From assembly GCA_026874595.1 (NCBI GenBank), contig CM049318.1:5843741-5907740 (forward strand): a DNA stretch of 64,000 bases. Reading direction: 5' to 3'. The position numbers were made by a program, and so were the translations under genes. The notes below the pieces were generated by a model. It ran no database searches. It was not told the origin of the DNA and saw only the letters and a program-made list of their open reading frames with translations. This DNA is from Sipunculus nudus (taxonomy: Eukaryota > Annelida > Sipuncula > Golfingiida > Sipunculidae). This document shows, piece after piece, positions 1 to 10,849 of the stretch. Within the stretch, counting starts at the first letter, position 1. Each line of letters begins with the position of its first letter.

Positions 1-324
1 ATTATAAACCAGAGGCCAACAAATTCTGTTTAATGTTTATAATTGTTAAAATCTTTATTAATACATTTATCAATGAAAGTCCACCTGAAACGTTATTGTT
101 TTCCACGTTTTCAATCTTCAGATAATATTTTCTGGTATATCAGTATTACAGGTTTATCAACCATGTTTTCTAGTGCACTTTCCATATTGCGATTTTTGCA
201 CCACTCGGACTGTGTGGCATTGATTAATAATGACAACCAATACGAAAGTCTTTTTTTAAATCCCTCCACCGCATCCTGATTCTTGTTTGGTTCCTTGATG
301 GTTTCTGATTCAGAACCGAACAAT

Positions 325-1226
325 TTAGGAATTTGTTGAGAAACACAGTTTTATTGACTGATTCTGGATCCAGAGCTGAACACAGTTTTGTTATGGTACC
401 TCTCGTCACAGAAAACACTCTTTCTGATTACAGTGAGGTTGCTGGCACCCCCATATACTTTATGGCAAGGAAACTTATTCTGGGGAAGAGTGATGCTTTT
501 GCACTCCACCATCCGAAGGGATCCTCATTTGTTGGTTGGGGCCCATGGTTTATGTAGAGCTCTAGCTCATCTGAAGACGTACTAGGGACGTGGTTTTGTG
601 ATCATGATAACAATATTTAAACAAGAAAACGAAATCGTCATTTGAGATTTTGCACCTCTTTGCTAGGACGCTATCAAATATTCCATCAGTTCCTTCTGTG
701 GGTACGTTGGCAGAACATGGATCCACAGCCTAGTACATGAGCATAGACCCTTTCTGTATTCTCATCATTTTGGAAAGGGGGCAATTTGTGGCGAGGATCA
801 AGAAAGGTTATGTCGTAGCCACACTATCACATAGGCTTTCTACATCTGTCAACCAAATCTGCCGCGGAGGTCTGCCAATATAAGTTTCTTGAAAGCTACT
901 AATGGAGATGTTCTTGCACTTTTATCTGTTTCCTTGTGAGGCCAAATAGGATGGGAAATATCCCGCAAAGTGTGGGATACTTTTCTGAACACTTAACTTA
1001 AGTTCACTCGTATACAGTGGCCACAAGGTGGGAATCATAGAATCCATGATTTGCCACTGGGCGTCACTAATGTCCAGTACTTTGGCATCAGCAGCTTTTG
1101 TAACATAAGAATAATGTAGTACTGCATGAATTGCAACTCTCTGCTCACAAAGTTGTTCAAACATGTCATAGGTTGAGTTCCATCAAGTTGGGCAGTCAAT
1201 AAAGAGTTGATTTCTGGAATGATCAT
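325..1226 (-). pseudogene. hAT-family transposase, degenerate C-terminal half
   Basis: Reading the minus strand in shifting frames gives the landmarks of a hAT (ZBED-type) transposase in the right order. Near 1040-1160 there is a segment DISDAQWQIMDSMIPTLWPL, as in the RNase-H region of ZBED/hAT proteins. Near 780-830 there is an LDPRHKLPPF-like motif, and near 330-560 the classic hAT dimerisation domain with DPFGWW, KYMGVPATS and SERVFS. The pieces lie in different frames with stops between them, so this is an inactive fossil. The N-terminal BED finger and the first catalytic Asp were not found. Family assignment rests on the dimerisation motif and is fairly secure; no terminal inverted repeats were identified. 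Confidence 0.75.
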
Positions 1227-1304
1227 TCTGTTTCTGTTTTATGTTGAGTTCTTGTGTTGCCAGGACTGATTTATGGAAATGTGCTACAAGCTACTTCGAG
1301 GCTG

Positions 1305-1560
1305 CAATAGTTTTTAGCTCGGCTGACTTTCAGTCATGCTGGGCTATAGCGATGGGTCTTTGTCCGGCGTCCTTCCGTCTGTCCGTCCGGCCGCCCTTCC
1401 GTCCGTTAGCAGGGCACAAATCATAACTGTAGGGGCTAGGGCCATGAACCCTATGCAGTCTTAGAGGTTATAAAAAGATCTCCTTGCAAACCTGAAATTA
1501 GGTCACTGCGACCTATATTCTCGAAGTTATGGGGTGTGTTTGCACCCCCCAGAAATAACT
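1305..1560 (+). repeat. Interspersed repeat R1, copy 1 (left end)
   Basis: It starts TTTTTAGCTCGGCTGAC, then has a GCTATAGCGATGGGTC block and a run of GTCCGTCC/GTCCGGCC units, followed by a segment ending near CATAACTGTAGGGGC. The same head recurs at 5735, 26057 and 35063. This is a multicopy interspersed family called R1 here. The matching right end (GTGACCCATGGGTCACTTGTTT-like) is not seen downstream of this copy, which instead runs into the AGGTCA tandem array. Confidence 0.75.
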
Positions 1561-1574
1561 CTTTGAGACAAAAT

Positions 1575-2440
1575 TTTCATCCCAAACCTTCCATCTTTCA
1601 CATACAGCTCACCTACCAACAGGGGAAGAACCATAATTTTTTTTAGGTCAAAAGGTCAAAGGTCAAGGTCACAGGGGCCTCCTCTTTTGAAAATCCTGTG
1701 GATGCATTTTAAGCCAACCCTTTCATCCCAATTCTTTGATCTTTCACATATAGCTCACCTACTAAGTTGGAGAAGAATCCTATAGATTTTGAGGTCACAA
1801 GGTCAAAGGTCAGGGTCACAGGATCTACTTCTTTGAAAAGGTAGTGGACACATTTCAAGCTAGACTTTTCATTCCAAACCTTCCAGCACTGACATCGCTT
1901 CTCTGCCAACAGGGGAAAAGACCTGTTGATTTTGAGGTCAAAGGTCAAGTTCACAGCACCCACTTCTTGCGTGGAGTCATTTTCAGGCAAACTTTTCAAT
2001 CTGTACCTTCCATCTGTCATATATGGCTTACCTACCAATAAGGGAAGAAGCCTATTGATGTTGAAGTCAAAAAGTCAAAGGTCAAGGTCACAATATTTAA
2101 TTGTTCTAAATGCTTGAGCATATTTCAAGTGTAACTGTTCAACCCAAACCTTCAGTCTTTCACATATGCCACATCTATGCATCACTCAGTTTGACTCAAA
2201 CTTCATATTTATGGGTCTTTTTGCTTGAATAAATAACTTATTGATTTTGGGGTCAGCTGGTCAGCAGGTTAAAGGTTGCAGGTCAAAGTTATTCACCCAT
2301 TGGTTGCCAAGTAATTACACCAGATTTAAGTGGTCAGTAGTTACCCATCATTTAGAAAGAATCCAGTTGATATATGGGCAAAAGGCCAAGGTCATAGGTC
2401 AGGGATGTTCACAATTACTTATTTTATAGACCATCTCTAT
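1575..2440 (+). repeat. Degenerate ~140 bp tandem array with AGGTCA half-sites
   Basis: About five or six diverged units with a period near 135-146 bp. Each begins with a phrase like AACCTTCCATCTTTCACATA, continues with CTCACCTACCAACAGGGGAA, and ends in a cluster of AGGTCA hexamers. The first cluster (1644-1673) contains AGGTCA copies spaced by 2, 1 and 0 bases. Clusters near 1784, 1935, 2066 and 2380 are similar but degraded. There is no credible coding frame; short ORFs across it are chance openings. It probably belongs to the body of the R1 repeat that starts just upstream. Confidence 0.7.
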
Positions 2441-2530
2441 TTTTCTTGTATATATAACAATCCCACTCCAGCTGGTACATCTCCCTGTGTGGCTGTAATT
2501 GTGAGTGACACTGGTGACATATGACTCCCT

Positions 2531-3737
2531 TTTGTATCAGCCTATTAAGTGATAAGGCTCAGTGATAAGTACCTCGTTACTTCATAACAAAAACACTGTT
2601 GTCAGAATGCTTCAGCCAGGCATTAAGACTTTGAGAGTATAGTATTAAGGTTTAGCTACTGATTTATAAGATGATGGGAACATTTTGCAGTTTATTTTAT
2701 GGAATCCTAGCGATAAACTTAGTTTCCTAGATATCTGAATATTTTAATATATATCACCACATATAAAAGCAAGTGTTTGTTCTCATAATATGTGGATCTG
2801 TACCTTGATTTAGGATGGCTTTTTGTTTTATTTCAAGACTCTTAATAGGTACCAGCAGCCATTTTTAAATACCTTCTGCACATCTATATAATTGATTTCA
2901 GGTGATAGAGCTTTGAAAATGCAACACAATGATATTTTATTTGCCTTTCTAGGTCTAATGGTTCCTGAGACATGGGTATTCAAAGTTGGACCAAATTACC
3001 AGATTTTAGAATATTTAACGAAAGAGAACAAATTAGCATATTCAGAGTTCTGTAAATAAATGAAATATAGTACAAATCAAGAATAAAGTGATTTATTTTC
3101 AAGAACTACATGCATATTTTATAATTACAAACTTCCATAGTGATAGGAATTACGCTTTATTATAAATCATGGTTGCAAAAACCCATTTCTAAACACCGCG
3201 AACGTTTAAAAAAATGTTGATAAATGACAAAATCAGGTTTACGAGAGGCCAGAAATTCACTTTAAACTGAATAGTACTTATTATAACCACTCTAAGTGTC
3301 TCAAATACATACATATATCGACTCTAATTTTTTCTAAGGGTACATTTCAAATAGTTTTTTTCATAATTACAGTTAAAAATCAAAAAAATTAAAATTTGAC
3401 ACATGGAAACCTGAGCGTCTATCTCAAGCCTCGCATTTTTTCAGGTTTGAACTTCTGTAACTTTTAAACTACACATGCTAGAAACTTCATTTAAGTACCA
3501 ATGGAAAGCTAAGAACTTAACCTTTAACATGATTATACTTATTAAACCATGCAATATGAGATAACCTATCCAATGTGACATATTTTAACAAAAACTGAGA
3601 AATTATACAATTTTGTAGAGCAGTTATGCTAGTTTTCCATCTGCATCTATATACTTCCAATACCTTTCACCTTCTTAGCTGATCACAACTTGCACAGATG
3701 TAATAAGCTTGTTCAGACATGCAATCATCATAAAATT
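2531..3737. other. No gene seen
   Basis: AT-rich unique-looking sequence with stops in every frame, no recognisable repeat ends and no splice-bounded coding segment. It includes the 3' flank of the minus-strand gene ending at 3738. No convincing AATAAA in gene sense was found close to the stop codon. Confidence 0.5.
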
Positions 3738-4234
3738 TTAACAAAATATGCTCTTATACTTTGTGTATAGAAGCTTAAGTTGATCAACATTTGAAACGGT
3801 CCATCGACGTCCAGTTTGCGTTGTCACTTGTAAATCCCAAGCTAATACCCACTGGCATTCTGTGTTTTCAACTCTCCTGCTTCCCCATTTAAAGTGTACA
3901 TTCTTGCCCTGCCCAGCCTTTTCCATATATGCCGCCCTGCCTTCCAAAGGGCTCACCACTTCTATCACTTCTCCCACATAAAAATCATCATCATAAAAAA
4001 CAGCAATAAAAACTCCCTGTTTCTGGAACCGAAAAGATCCAAATTGATTCAGATTGTCTAAGAAAACATTGTCACTGTTTAATGCATGGTCACTGTCTTC
4101 TAATGTTTCTGTGTCATCAGACTCAGACTCAGAGTCTGATGAAGATGCATGCCCTCTGCATTTACTGGAACCAGAGGAGCCTGAAGCAGCAGCTGGCGAG
4201 TCATCAGCAGGGTCAGATTGTTCTCCGATGTGTT
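3738..4234 (-). CDS. Terminal exon of the large transposase-like gene: acidic linker plus Tudor/PWWP-like domain
   Basis: Exon 3 of the three-exon gene. The acceptor is TTTTATTTTGTAG followed by the exon at 4234, and the stop codon is at 3738-3740. It joins in frame (phase 1) to the donor GTATGA at 4585, removing a 351-base intron. It encodes about 165 residues. First comes a Ser/Asp/Glu-rich stretch (SSSDSESESDD). A compact domain with VFIAVFYDDDFYVGEV follows, whose aromatic and acidic pattern resembles the beta-barrel of Tudor/PWWP/chromo-like readers. The last residues are SKYKSIFC-like (KYKSIFC). The domain analogy is an inference from pattern only. No frameshift is present. Confidence 0.65.
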
Positions 4235-4585
4235 CTACAAAATAAAAGCAGCAATTGCTATTCAGAATGAAATTTCTTCAGGGAAAAATAATCCTTTGAT
4301 GATTTAAAAGTTGATATTCAGAATTAATCATAAAACTACCTTATCAACTGTATAATACAGCAAGAGGGTTCTTAGCAAATTAATCATGTTGATTATCATG
4401 TAAGGAAAATATGTTTTACTAATTAAATTTATTCATGTACCAGGTCTATCAGAACTATCTTGAAAGTGCAAGTGAGAAGACCAGATATGCTGGATGTTAA
4501 TGTGATCATATGGACTACTCTATTATTTGTAAATAATGTGTAATGCTGATAACAAACTATTGCTATATAGGGTCTACTGTCATAC

Positions 4586-5737
4586 CTGTATTTCTACCAA
4601 GGAATTTCTTCAAATTGGTGAACAGTTCTTCATTTGTGCCTGTTAACTTTAGTAGAGGACTCTTCCCTCCAATCACTAGCCTTTGATATCTTATTTCATT
4701 TTTCAGGACTTCTGCTTTTCTTGTTTTGTTTTGTATATTCCTGACAAGATTATCAACTTCCAGCATGCTTGTACATGGGCCACCATGTTCTTTCACTAGT
4801 TTTGTAATTTTCTGCTTTGCTAAGACTGCTTTCTGCCTTTTACTCTCTTCTCTTTGTCTGGCTTCAATTAACTTTGCTTTGTTTTTTTCAACAACATCAT
4901 TCTGCTCCCTCTGATGTTGCTGCCGCAATTTTGGGGCCATCGACGAAGCAATCTGCAAAAGTTGGGCCTGCTCATCTTCAGGTTTATCTGAGAACCACTT
5001 GCTCATAGTGTTGTTTCTTTTCAGCATGTTAAGGGTTGTGTGGTGATGTAATGACGAATGTCTTCGTCTAAACAAGCTTGAATCCAAATCACCAAATGAG
5101 GCTTCACCAACTAAGTTGGTGAGCAGACAATGGGCCATTTTTTCTCGCAAATGTTCATCTTCAACTTCGAAGTAACGTCCATTTGGAAGGAAATCATACA
5201 GCTGACGCTTGGTTACATCCAGGAACTTCTCACAGATCTTTCCAAGAAACATCTGGATACTGGCCTGCTGCTGGTTTTCTACACTGTAGAGAGACTGAAA
5301 TTGCTCATGGGCTGCTACTTCAAACTCCCCATCAAAAACCGACGGGCAGTCGAAAGATGTGGCAAGGAGACACGGATTCTGTGCCCAGTACTGTAGTTTG
5401 GAAACCATCATGTTTACGTATTTGTAAAAGTCCAAATATGGTGTGTGACTTCTGACCAACTGCCAATATGGGCCTGTTATTTTATAAAAAATAATGCCAA
5501 GGCCCACTATGAAGGAATCAATGGTGTCACACTTCGCATCTTCAAGGACACTTTGCTGCTTCAAGTTGCCACCGACATTAAATTCACTAAAAAACCTGAC
5601 AATGTCCTCTCTGTGAAAATGCAAAGCTGCACTGCTTTCAAACATGTTGTTGAAGCAGTTACTTCGATAACTTGAGATCAGAGATTTGATGTTTTGCATT
5701 TTACAAAATGCGATCCACATGTCCCTGCAACCACTTT
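4586..5737 (-). CDS. Large transposase-like gene, exon 2 downstream part (C-terminal catalytic-domain half)
   Basis: Open on the minus strand for about 384 codons down to the GTATGA donor at 4585. It begins in the middle of a codon run (KSGCRDMWIAFCKMQN) directly against the R1 insertion. The phrase SYRSNCFNNMFESSAALHFH and the following helices have the look of the C-terminal half of an RNase-H-like transposase fold. A basic, Gln/Lys-rich coiled segment follows (KLIEARQREESKRQKAVLAK), like those upstream. No internal stops are present. This is continuous in sense with the segment ending at 7635; only the inserted repeat separates them. I do not recognise the family by name. Confidence 0.7.
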
Positions 5738-6609
5738 TTAGCTCAGCTGACTATAAGTCATCTGAGCTATAGTCGTGGTCCATTGTCCGTCGTCCGTCCG
5801 TCTGTCCGTCCGTCCGTCCGTAGATGTGGCACGTTTTGAAACCGTAAGACCTAGGAATCCAAAATTCAGCATACTGTTAGATGTCCCCAAGATCTCCTAC
5901 CAAGCCGAAAACTGGGTCTTTGCGACTTCGTTCCTTTGAGAAATTAAGGAAAAACCTCAATTTTTTATTAAAATCCTAGTTTCACACTTCAGGACTGCCT
6001 AATATCAAAACCACTCATCTGTTTTTCCTCATATTTACCATAAATATTCCTCTATATAGTTCTTATGTACATGCCAGAAATTAAGTCTATAAAGTATAAA
6101 TTCTCTAAGTTATGGGCCCAAACATAATGGACTTAGTAAAAAATCAGGAAAAATAATAACTCACTTAACATGAAAAATTTTGAAACTAGAGTCTATTTTA
6201 TCAAGTATATAACTATGTTTAATTAAGATTCAATTGTTTACCCAAAATTAGATCTGAATTTTGTAAATTTTTTAAGTTATTAGCATAAAAAAAAATCAGT
6301 ACCTTAAATTTTGCCCAACTTTGACCATGGCACGTTTTTTTCCTGTAAGCACCATTGATTTAATTTTCACAGCATGTAAACATAAATATTTAGTTTGTCT
6401 AAATCTGAAATTTGAAAATAAAAGCTTGAAAATTAAGCTAGTTATTGATTTTTTTCTGTAGTCACTTGCTTTGATTACAGATGCAGGGTCCCACTCCAGG
6501 TCACTGGAAGTCAGCTATGCCAGGGTTTCTGATTTGTTACAGTCACTGGGGGAGATCCCCTGCTGTGACAGGTGTACAGTTATTCTCATATCACCACCCC
6601 AATTACCCT

Positions 6610-6636
6610 CCCCCCCCCCCCCCCCCCCCCCCCCCC
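6610..6636 (+). repeat. Poly-C homopolymer (27 C)
   Basis: An uninterrupted C run inside R1 copy 2, flanked by TTACCCT and GCAAACCC. It produces spurious proline- or glycine-rich ORFs on both strands. Length is likely variable and sequencing-error prone. Confidence 0.95.
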
Positions 6637-6639
6637 GCA

Positions 6640-7600
6640 AACCCAACCCACCAAGTGTTATGCAGTAACTGTTATTGTTTTCACTGTATCTCCTTAATTG
6701 TAATGCTGTTTCCACTCCAATATGCAAAAACTTTCCTTGAAAAAATAATTCAAGGTGTAATCCAGAAGATGCAATGTTGTGTAATGTAGCATTTTTAAAG
6801 AAATCAATTTTCTTTTAAATGATTTTAACAAATATAAATGAACCCATCAGTATGCTTAAATTATTATAAAATATGAAGCCCATTATGGATAAATAAAGAC
6901 AAAAATTGTGAAATCTAAATCAAGTATTATTTTTAGATATTTATTGTTTTACAGATTTAAAAGATATATTTTTGTGGTAAAAAATTAATAAACATTTGTA
7001 TGCATGATGTGGTGTTATCTGACAAGATTGAGATTTATGATGATGCAATTGAGAATTATGAATCAGCTTTTATATTCAGATATATATGTTATATTGGAAA
7101 TGTATAGAAATATAAACTTAAATTAGAAAATAATTGATGTGATAAAAAAATCAGGATTTAATACAAACATTTGTTCATTATTTTCCTGCCTCAGCAGAAT
7201 TTGAGATCAGGCTTTGTTTGCCCTGTTTTATGTTGTTAATTAGCTATATTTCAACTGTATACATTTCATAAAAAAAATACATATATAATTAAAAATATAT
7301 ATTATGCAAAAAAATAGATTCAATTGAACAAATGTGTAAACTACGGAAATGTCAACAGTTAATCGAAAAACCAACTAATGATCATGGTAATAGTACAGAT
7401 CATTTGTTCACAAACTGCTCACATGCTTTAGTTTCAACATTAGGAAACACATGGTCAGGTCACAAAATATTTTTTGCAACAATTTCTTGCTCATCAATAC
7501 AAACCAATCATATAAACCAACCATGGCCTTTATTACCTCTTCCTCTTACACTTTATCTCCATTAGATATTATATTAGATTTTTACCTTCAAGGTTAACGT
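6640..7600. other. Body of R1 copy 2, no gene
   Basis: Very AT-rich sequence between the C run and the element's right end. Small openings such as that at 7332-7565 on the plus strand lack any recognisable domain or splice context. Confidence 0.5.
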
Positions 7601-7634
7601 CAGCTGAGCACAGTGACCCATAGGTCCCTTGTTT

Positions 7635-9755
7635 CATCACCACGAGGACCCATTATGTCACAGGCCAATCTAATGTATCTGGTGGTGGCACTTTCTGAAG
7701 AGTTCCTGAATCTGTAGAATGCTGGCAATGAATCTCTTCCCAATTGTCCAAAATCTTTTTCAATTTCATGACAGACCGTTTCAGCTCCACTGCTTAGACC
7801 TAGGAGGAAGTGTGCACTGCAGTGTAAATACTGTAGCTTGTCATCTGGTTTTAACTCCAGCATCCTTTGCCGTTCAATGTCAAAGGCTTTGTCGAAAGAC
7901 TTCATCACGGCGGCTCGATCACTCATCAATCCAACTAAATTAGACAGCATCTTCTTTACCTGCAAATCCGCATTTACTGGATCTAATACTGAAGATATTT
8001 CTTTTAACATCCTGAAAGATATATCTAATAGGGTGCCAGTGTCTTCAGTATGGACACTGGTGTATCCAGTACTGAGTGTTTCACCCTTCTCTAAGTGCAC
8101 CTGCATTCCGACATACTTTACATGATCTTTCGTGGTACCGTCAATATGAACGTCAAAGTGCTGGCATACCATTTCATTGGCTAGATGATACTTTGCCAGG
8201 ATATGACCTTGGTCAGCGAACCGAATGGCAGAACGTTCGGATGGGAGTTCTTCTATTTGAACTTCTCTTTTCATTAAGTTTTTGCTCACAATTTTTATAA
8301 CTTTGGCACAATTCTTTCCGGACAATCCTGCTTCCCCCATGAGTTCTATCACACATTTAACAATTTCTGGCGAATACTTTCCATTTTCAGTCTTTGTTAC
8401 CAGCTTTTCACCTCTAAGCAGAAGAATTTCAGATTCCATGTTTTCAAGTTTCCCCTGTAGTGCTGCAATTACTTCTTTTTTCTCCTGGATGCACTGGCGC
8501 AATTTGATTTTCTTAGTCTTTTCTTTGGATAGTTCAGTCTGAGTTGCCTTTAGCTGTCTCTTTAGCTCCCACTGTTTTGAGTTTGACAATTGCATTTGCA
8601 TAGCATTTTGTTTATTCTTTATGCCTTGTTCCTTTTCATTTAATCGTTTTTCTCTTTTCAACAACTTTTTGTACTGTGGACTTGCAAGCAAGGTTTCATT
8701 TGATTTTATTGTCCTAGATTGATCTTTGATCTTTCTTTGCAATAAAACAATTTGTTGTTCTTGGTATTTTGTGTGTTCCTGTTCTCTTTTGGTATTTTCT
8801 TCTTCTTGTTTCAGCTGTTTGTTGCATTCCCTTAGGCTTTGTTGCAGTGCTTCCTGCATGGTCTTTAACTGCCCCATCTCTTTACTTTGCTTTTCAATTA
8901 ATCCTTTCAACTGTTTTATTTCAACACCTTTTTGTACAAGTTTGACTTTGTGCATAGCAGACTGATCTTGAATGTTGGAATGCATGTCAATGCTTACATT
9001 TTGCATCTTTGTTTGACCTTCATTTTCACTCAAAGATTCCTCTTGATGAATGTCTTCTACACTTGAAGTATTGCCTTGAATATCAATGTTCAGGTTACAT
9101 GTATTATCAATGTCACCTGATTTTATGCCATTATTGACCTCGCAGGCTAATACTGAGATACTCCTCATGAAATACTCATACTGTTCAGACTTTTTTTTTC
9201 TTTTTGTGAGTTTGTGGTAACTTTTCATGATTTGTTGCACACACGTTTTCATTTTTCCTTTATCATAAGTTCCCTCAGGCATTTTTTTCAAAATTTCAAT
9301 CCACCGAAGCATGTAATCGAAGGGTAAATTTTCTTTGTTTCGGAAGAGTTCCAATTCAACAAGAATACCATTGGTAACAGAAGTAATTTGGAAGGCAGAT
9401 AAATCTGTATAATCCAGAAGTGAATGACGACCAATCCCATTCTGAGAAAGAAATAATCCCACAAAATTCAAGTCAACATTTTCACTGTAGAATTTTTGGC
9501 GTTCCTGCGAACTCAATTTTAACAATGAGGAAACAGCCTTTTCAATTAATGGTCTAAACTTTGCACTTGGATAGGACACTGTAAACAATTTAACAGAAAA
9601 CTCTCCAAGTTGATTCCACGTTTTATGGCAAATCTGTCTCAGTAAGTACAACTGAACCAGAATCTTTTTTGTACAGTGCAGGACTGGAGGATCAGGTCTT
9701 CTTCCCCTCCCTTTCACTGTTAGGATATTCTTCAATGTATTGAGATAATCATCAT
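7635..9755 (-). CDS. Large transposase-like gene, exon 2 upstream part (coiled coil and RNase-H-like core)
   Basis: Open for about 707 codons on the minus strand from the acceptor TTTGTTTTTCAG (exon begins 9755) to the R1 insertion. Residues ~30-260 are a globular N-terminal region. Residues ~290-470 form a long Gln/Lys/Glu-rich coiled coil. From ~500 there is a conserved-looking core with three landmarks: HFDVHIDGTTKDH, NLVGLMSDRAAVMKSF and LHCSAHFLLGLS. These have the spacing of an RNase-H-like transposase fold (Asp, Asp, then His/Cys-rich). The segment ends ...CDIMGPRGDE at the element junction; four or so extra codons then run into the repeat and stop. No terminal inverted repeats were found, so a domesticated or host copy cannot be told from an active element. 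I cannot name the family. Confidence 0.7.
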
Positions 9756-10007
9756 CTGAAAAACAAATTGCATTTTTTTCTGCTGAAAGCGTAAGAATCA
9801 GACACATCTTATTACTTGATATGTTCATAAAAATTAAATACTAAAACATACAACTGCTTAAAGTGATTATAATATTCATATTGTGGAACAAGTAACTTTA
9901 ATACAATTTTTCTGGCTTAATATGAGTCAATATTTTGTACCATTTGTGCAAATCATTAGCAATAGGTCAAATTTAAAATGGGCATATAATTATTTATGTA
10001 TTTTTAC

Positions 10008-10089
10008 CAATTTCACTGATAATTTCTCCAGGTAAATCTGATTCTGCACAGGTAATGGTAGTATCTCCAGGTGGATCAGTCCTATCCAT
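10008..10089 (-). CDS. Large transposase-like gene, exon 1 with start codon
   Basis: Too short for routine ORF finding, but well supported. ATG at 10089 sits in a good Kozak context (AAACC ATG G) and encodes 27 residues beginning MDRTDPPGDTTITCAESD. It then meets a donor G|GTAAAA at 10007. The intron to 9756 has a strong polypyrimidine-AG acceptor. Both exons are phase 1, so the join creates an Asp codon and stays in frame. This start is preferred over the upstream in-frame ATG inside the intron at about 9828, which would read through the acceptor. A 5'UTR acceptor (TTTTTTTTTCTGTGAG) may lie near 10133. Confidence 0.65.
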
Positions 10090-10680
10090 GGTTTAAGCCT
10101 CTCTTCTTCACTTTGCAGCAGTCGTCAGTCTCACAGAAAAAAAAACCTTTCCCATCAAAACCTAAAATTTCAATAGAACAAATAAATTTCTCACTTTTTT
10201 AAACATAAGACTTGCTCTTGGACTCTAATAACAAATAAATCCAGTGGATTGTTTACCAGATTGTCAAACAAAACCCCTGTTTTATCGCCCAAGCTACTTT
10301 CGGTAAAAACTGATATTATCGCCCACTGACGGTGGTTCGTATAAATTGCTAATTTTTGCTTTAAATATTCCAAACCGTTTTTCCAAATTAAATCACAATA
10401 AATTTGAGATAATATTATAACATAATCTTTTAATGATAACTTTTAGGGTAAGCCGTGTGACTAGAAACTAAAGCCCAAACTTGCACTGTCACGGCATAAT
10501 TACCAGCGGCGGAAATTCAAAATTCACTCATCTTCGAACATCAATATTTCACCAAACACACATAAATTTTCAGAAATATTTACATACTTTGTTTAAATAT
10601 GAACATAAGAAGGTAACTGCCCACAAAATTAAGGATATCTTACCATTTTGCATGATCAAATGGAACCTTCTTTAGGAAAA
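10090..10680. other. Upstream region of the large gene, no coding seen
   Basis: A 5' leader or intron candidate for the gene starting at 10089. AT-rich with no plausible exon apart from the possible UTR splice acceptor near 10133. Confidence 0.4.
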
Positions 10681-10689
10681 GGCCGTGTT

Positions 10690-10740
10690 GACATGCAGAC
10701 CATGGGCGCAGCCATTTTGGAGACGTCGGGTCATCCGGGG
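10690..10740 (-). promoter_or_regulatory. Candidate promoter with YY1-like and CRE-like motifs
   Basis: The run GCGCAGCCATTTTGGAGACGTCGGG contains GCCATTTTGG (YY1-type core) directly next to GACGTC (half of a CRE), in a locally GC-rich island about 620 bases upstream of the start codon at 10089. The placement fits a TATA-less promoter for the minus-strand gene. This is inference from motifs only. Confidence 0.35.
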
Positions 10741-10849
10741 TTCACACATTCAATCGCATGGGGATTTTTCGCCCTTGGGATGCCTGTTTAGTTTCGTATA
10801 CGAGTAAAATCGCAAGAATTTACACTTTTGTTTGGTATATAGTTTATAG

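Larger units (their letters stand above)
5735..7634 (+). mobile_element. R1 interspersed element, copy 2, inserted in coding exon
   Basis: The left end TTTTTAGCTCAGCTGAC is at 5735. A GTCC run follows at 5781-5821. The right end, CAGCTGAGCACAGTGACCC then AGGTCCCTTGTTT, lies at about 7602-7634. The body is non-coding and AT-rich and holds a 27-base C homopolymer. The element is in plus orientation and interrupts the minus-strand gene between codons for ...PRGDE and (K)SGCRD. Flanking sequence shares only a short T/A run, so any target duplication is very short. With no ORF of its own it is non-autonomous. Its mechanism class is unknown to me; the ends are not a clear TIR pair. Confidence 0.75.

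Noticed and set aside
4726-5675. Several plus-strand ORFs of 62-90 codons
   Set aside because: They are reverse-strand shadows of the minus-strand coding exon, which has far stronger coding character.
5781-5822. GTCC repeats as a CRISPR-like or telomere-like array
   Set aside because: Short simple repeats with no spacers, found inside a multicopy interspersed element.
6471-6789. Proline-rich and glycine-rich ORFs on both strands
   Set aside because: Created by the 27-base C run inside the R1 repeat; no domain and no splice context.
5735-7634. R1 as a normal intron of the large gene
   Set aside because: No donor and acceptor pair at the element edges preserves the frame; the nearest donor (AAG|GTAAAA at 7585) lies after an in-frame stop.
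7719-8965. Plus-strand ORFs rich in Ser/Leu/Cys
   Set aside because: Shadows of the coiled-coil and catalytic region on the minus strand.
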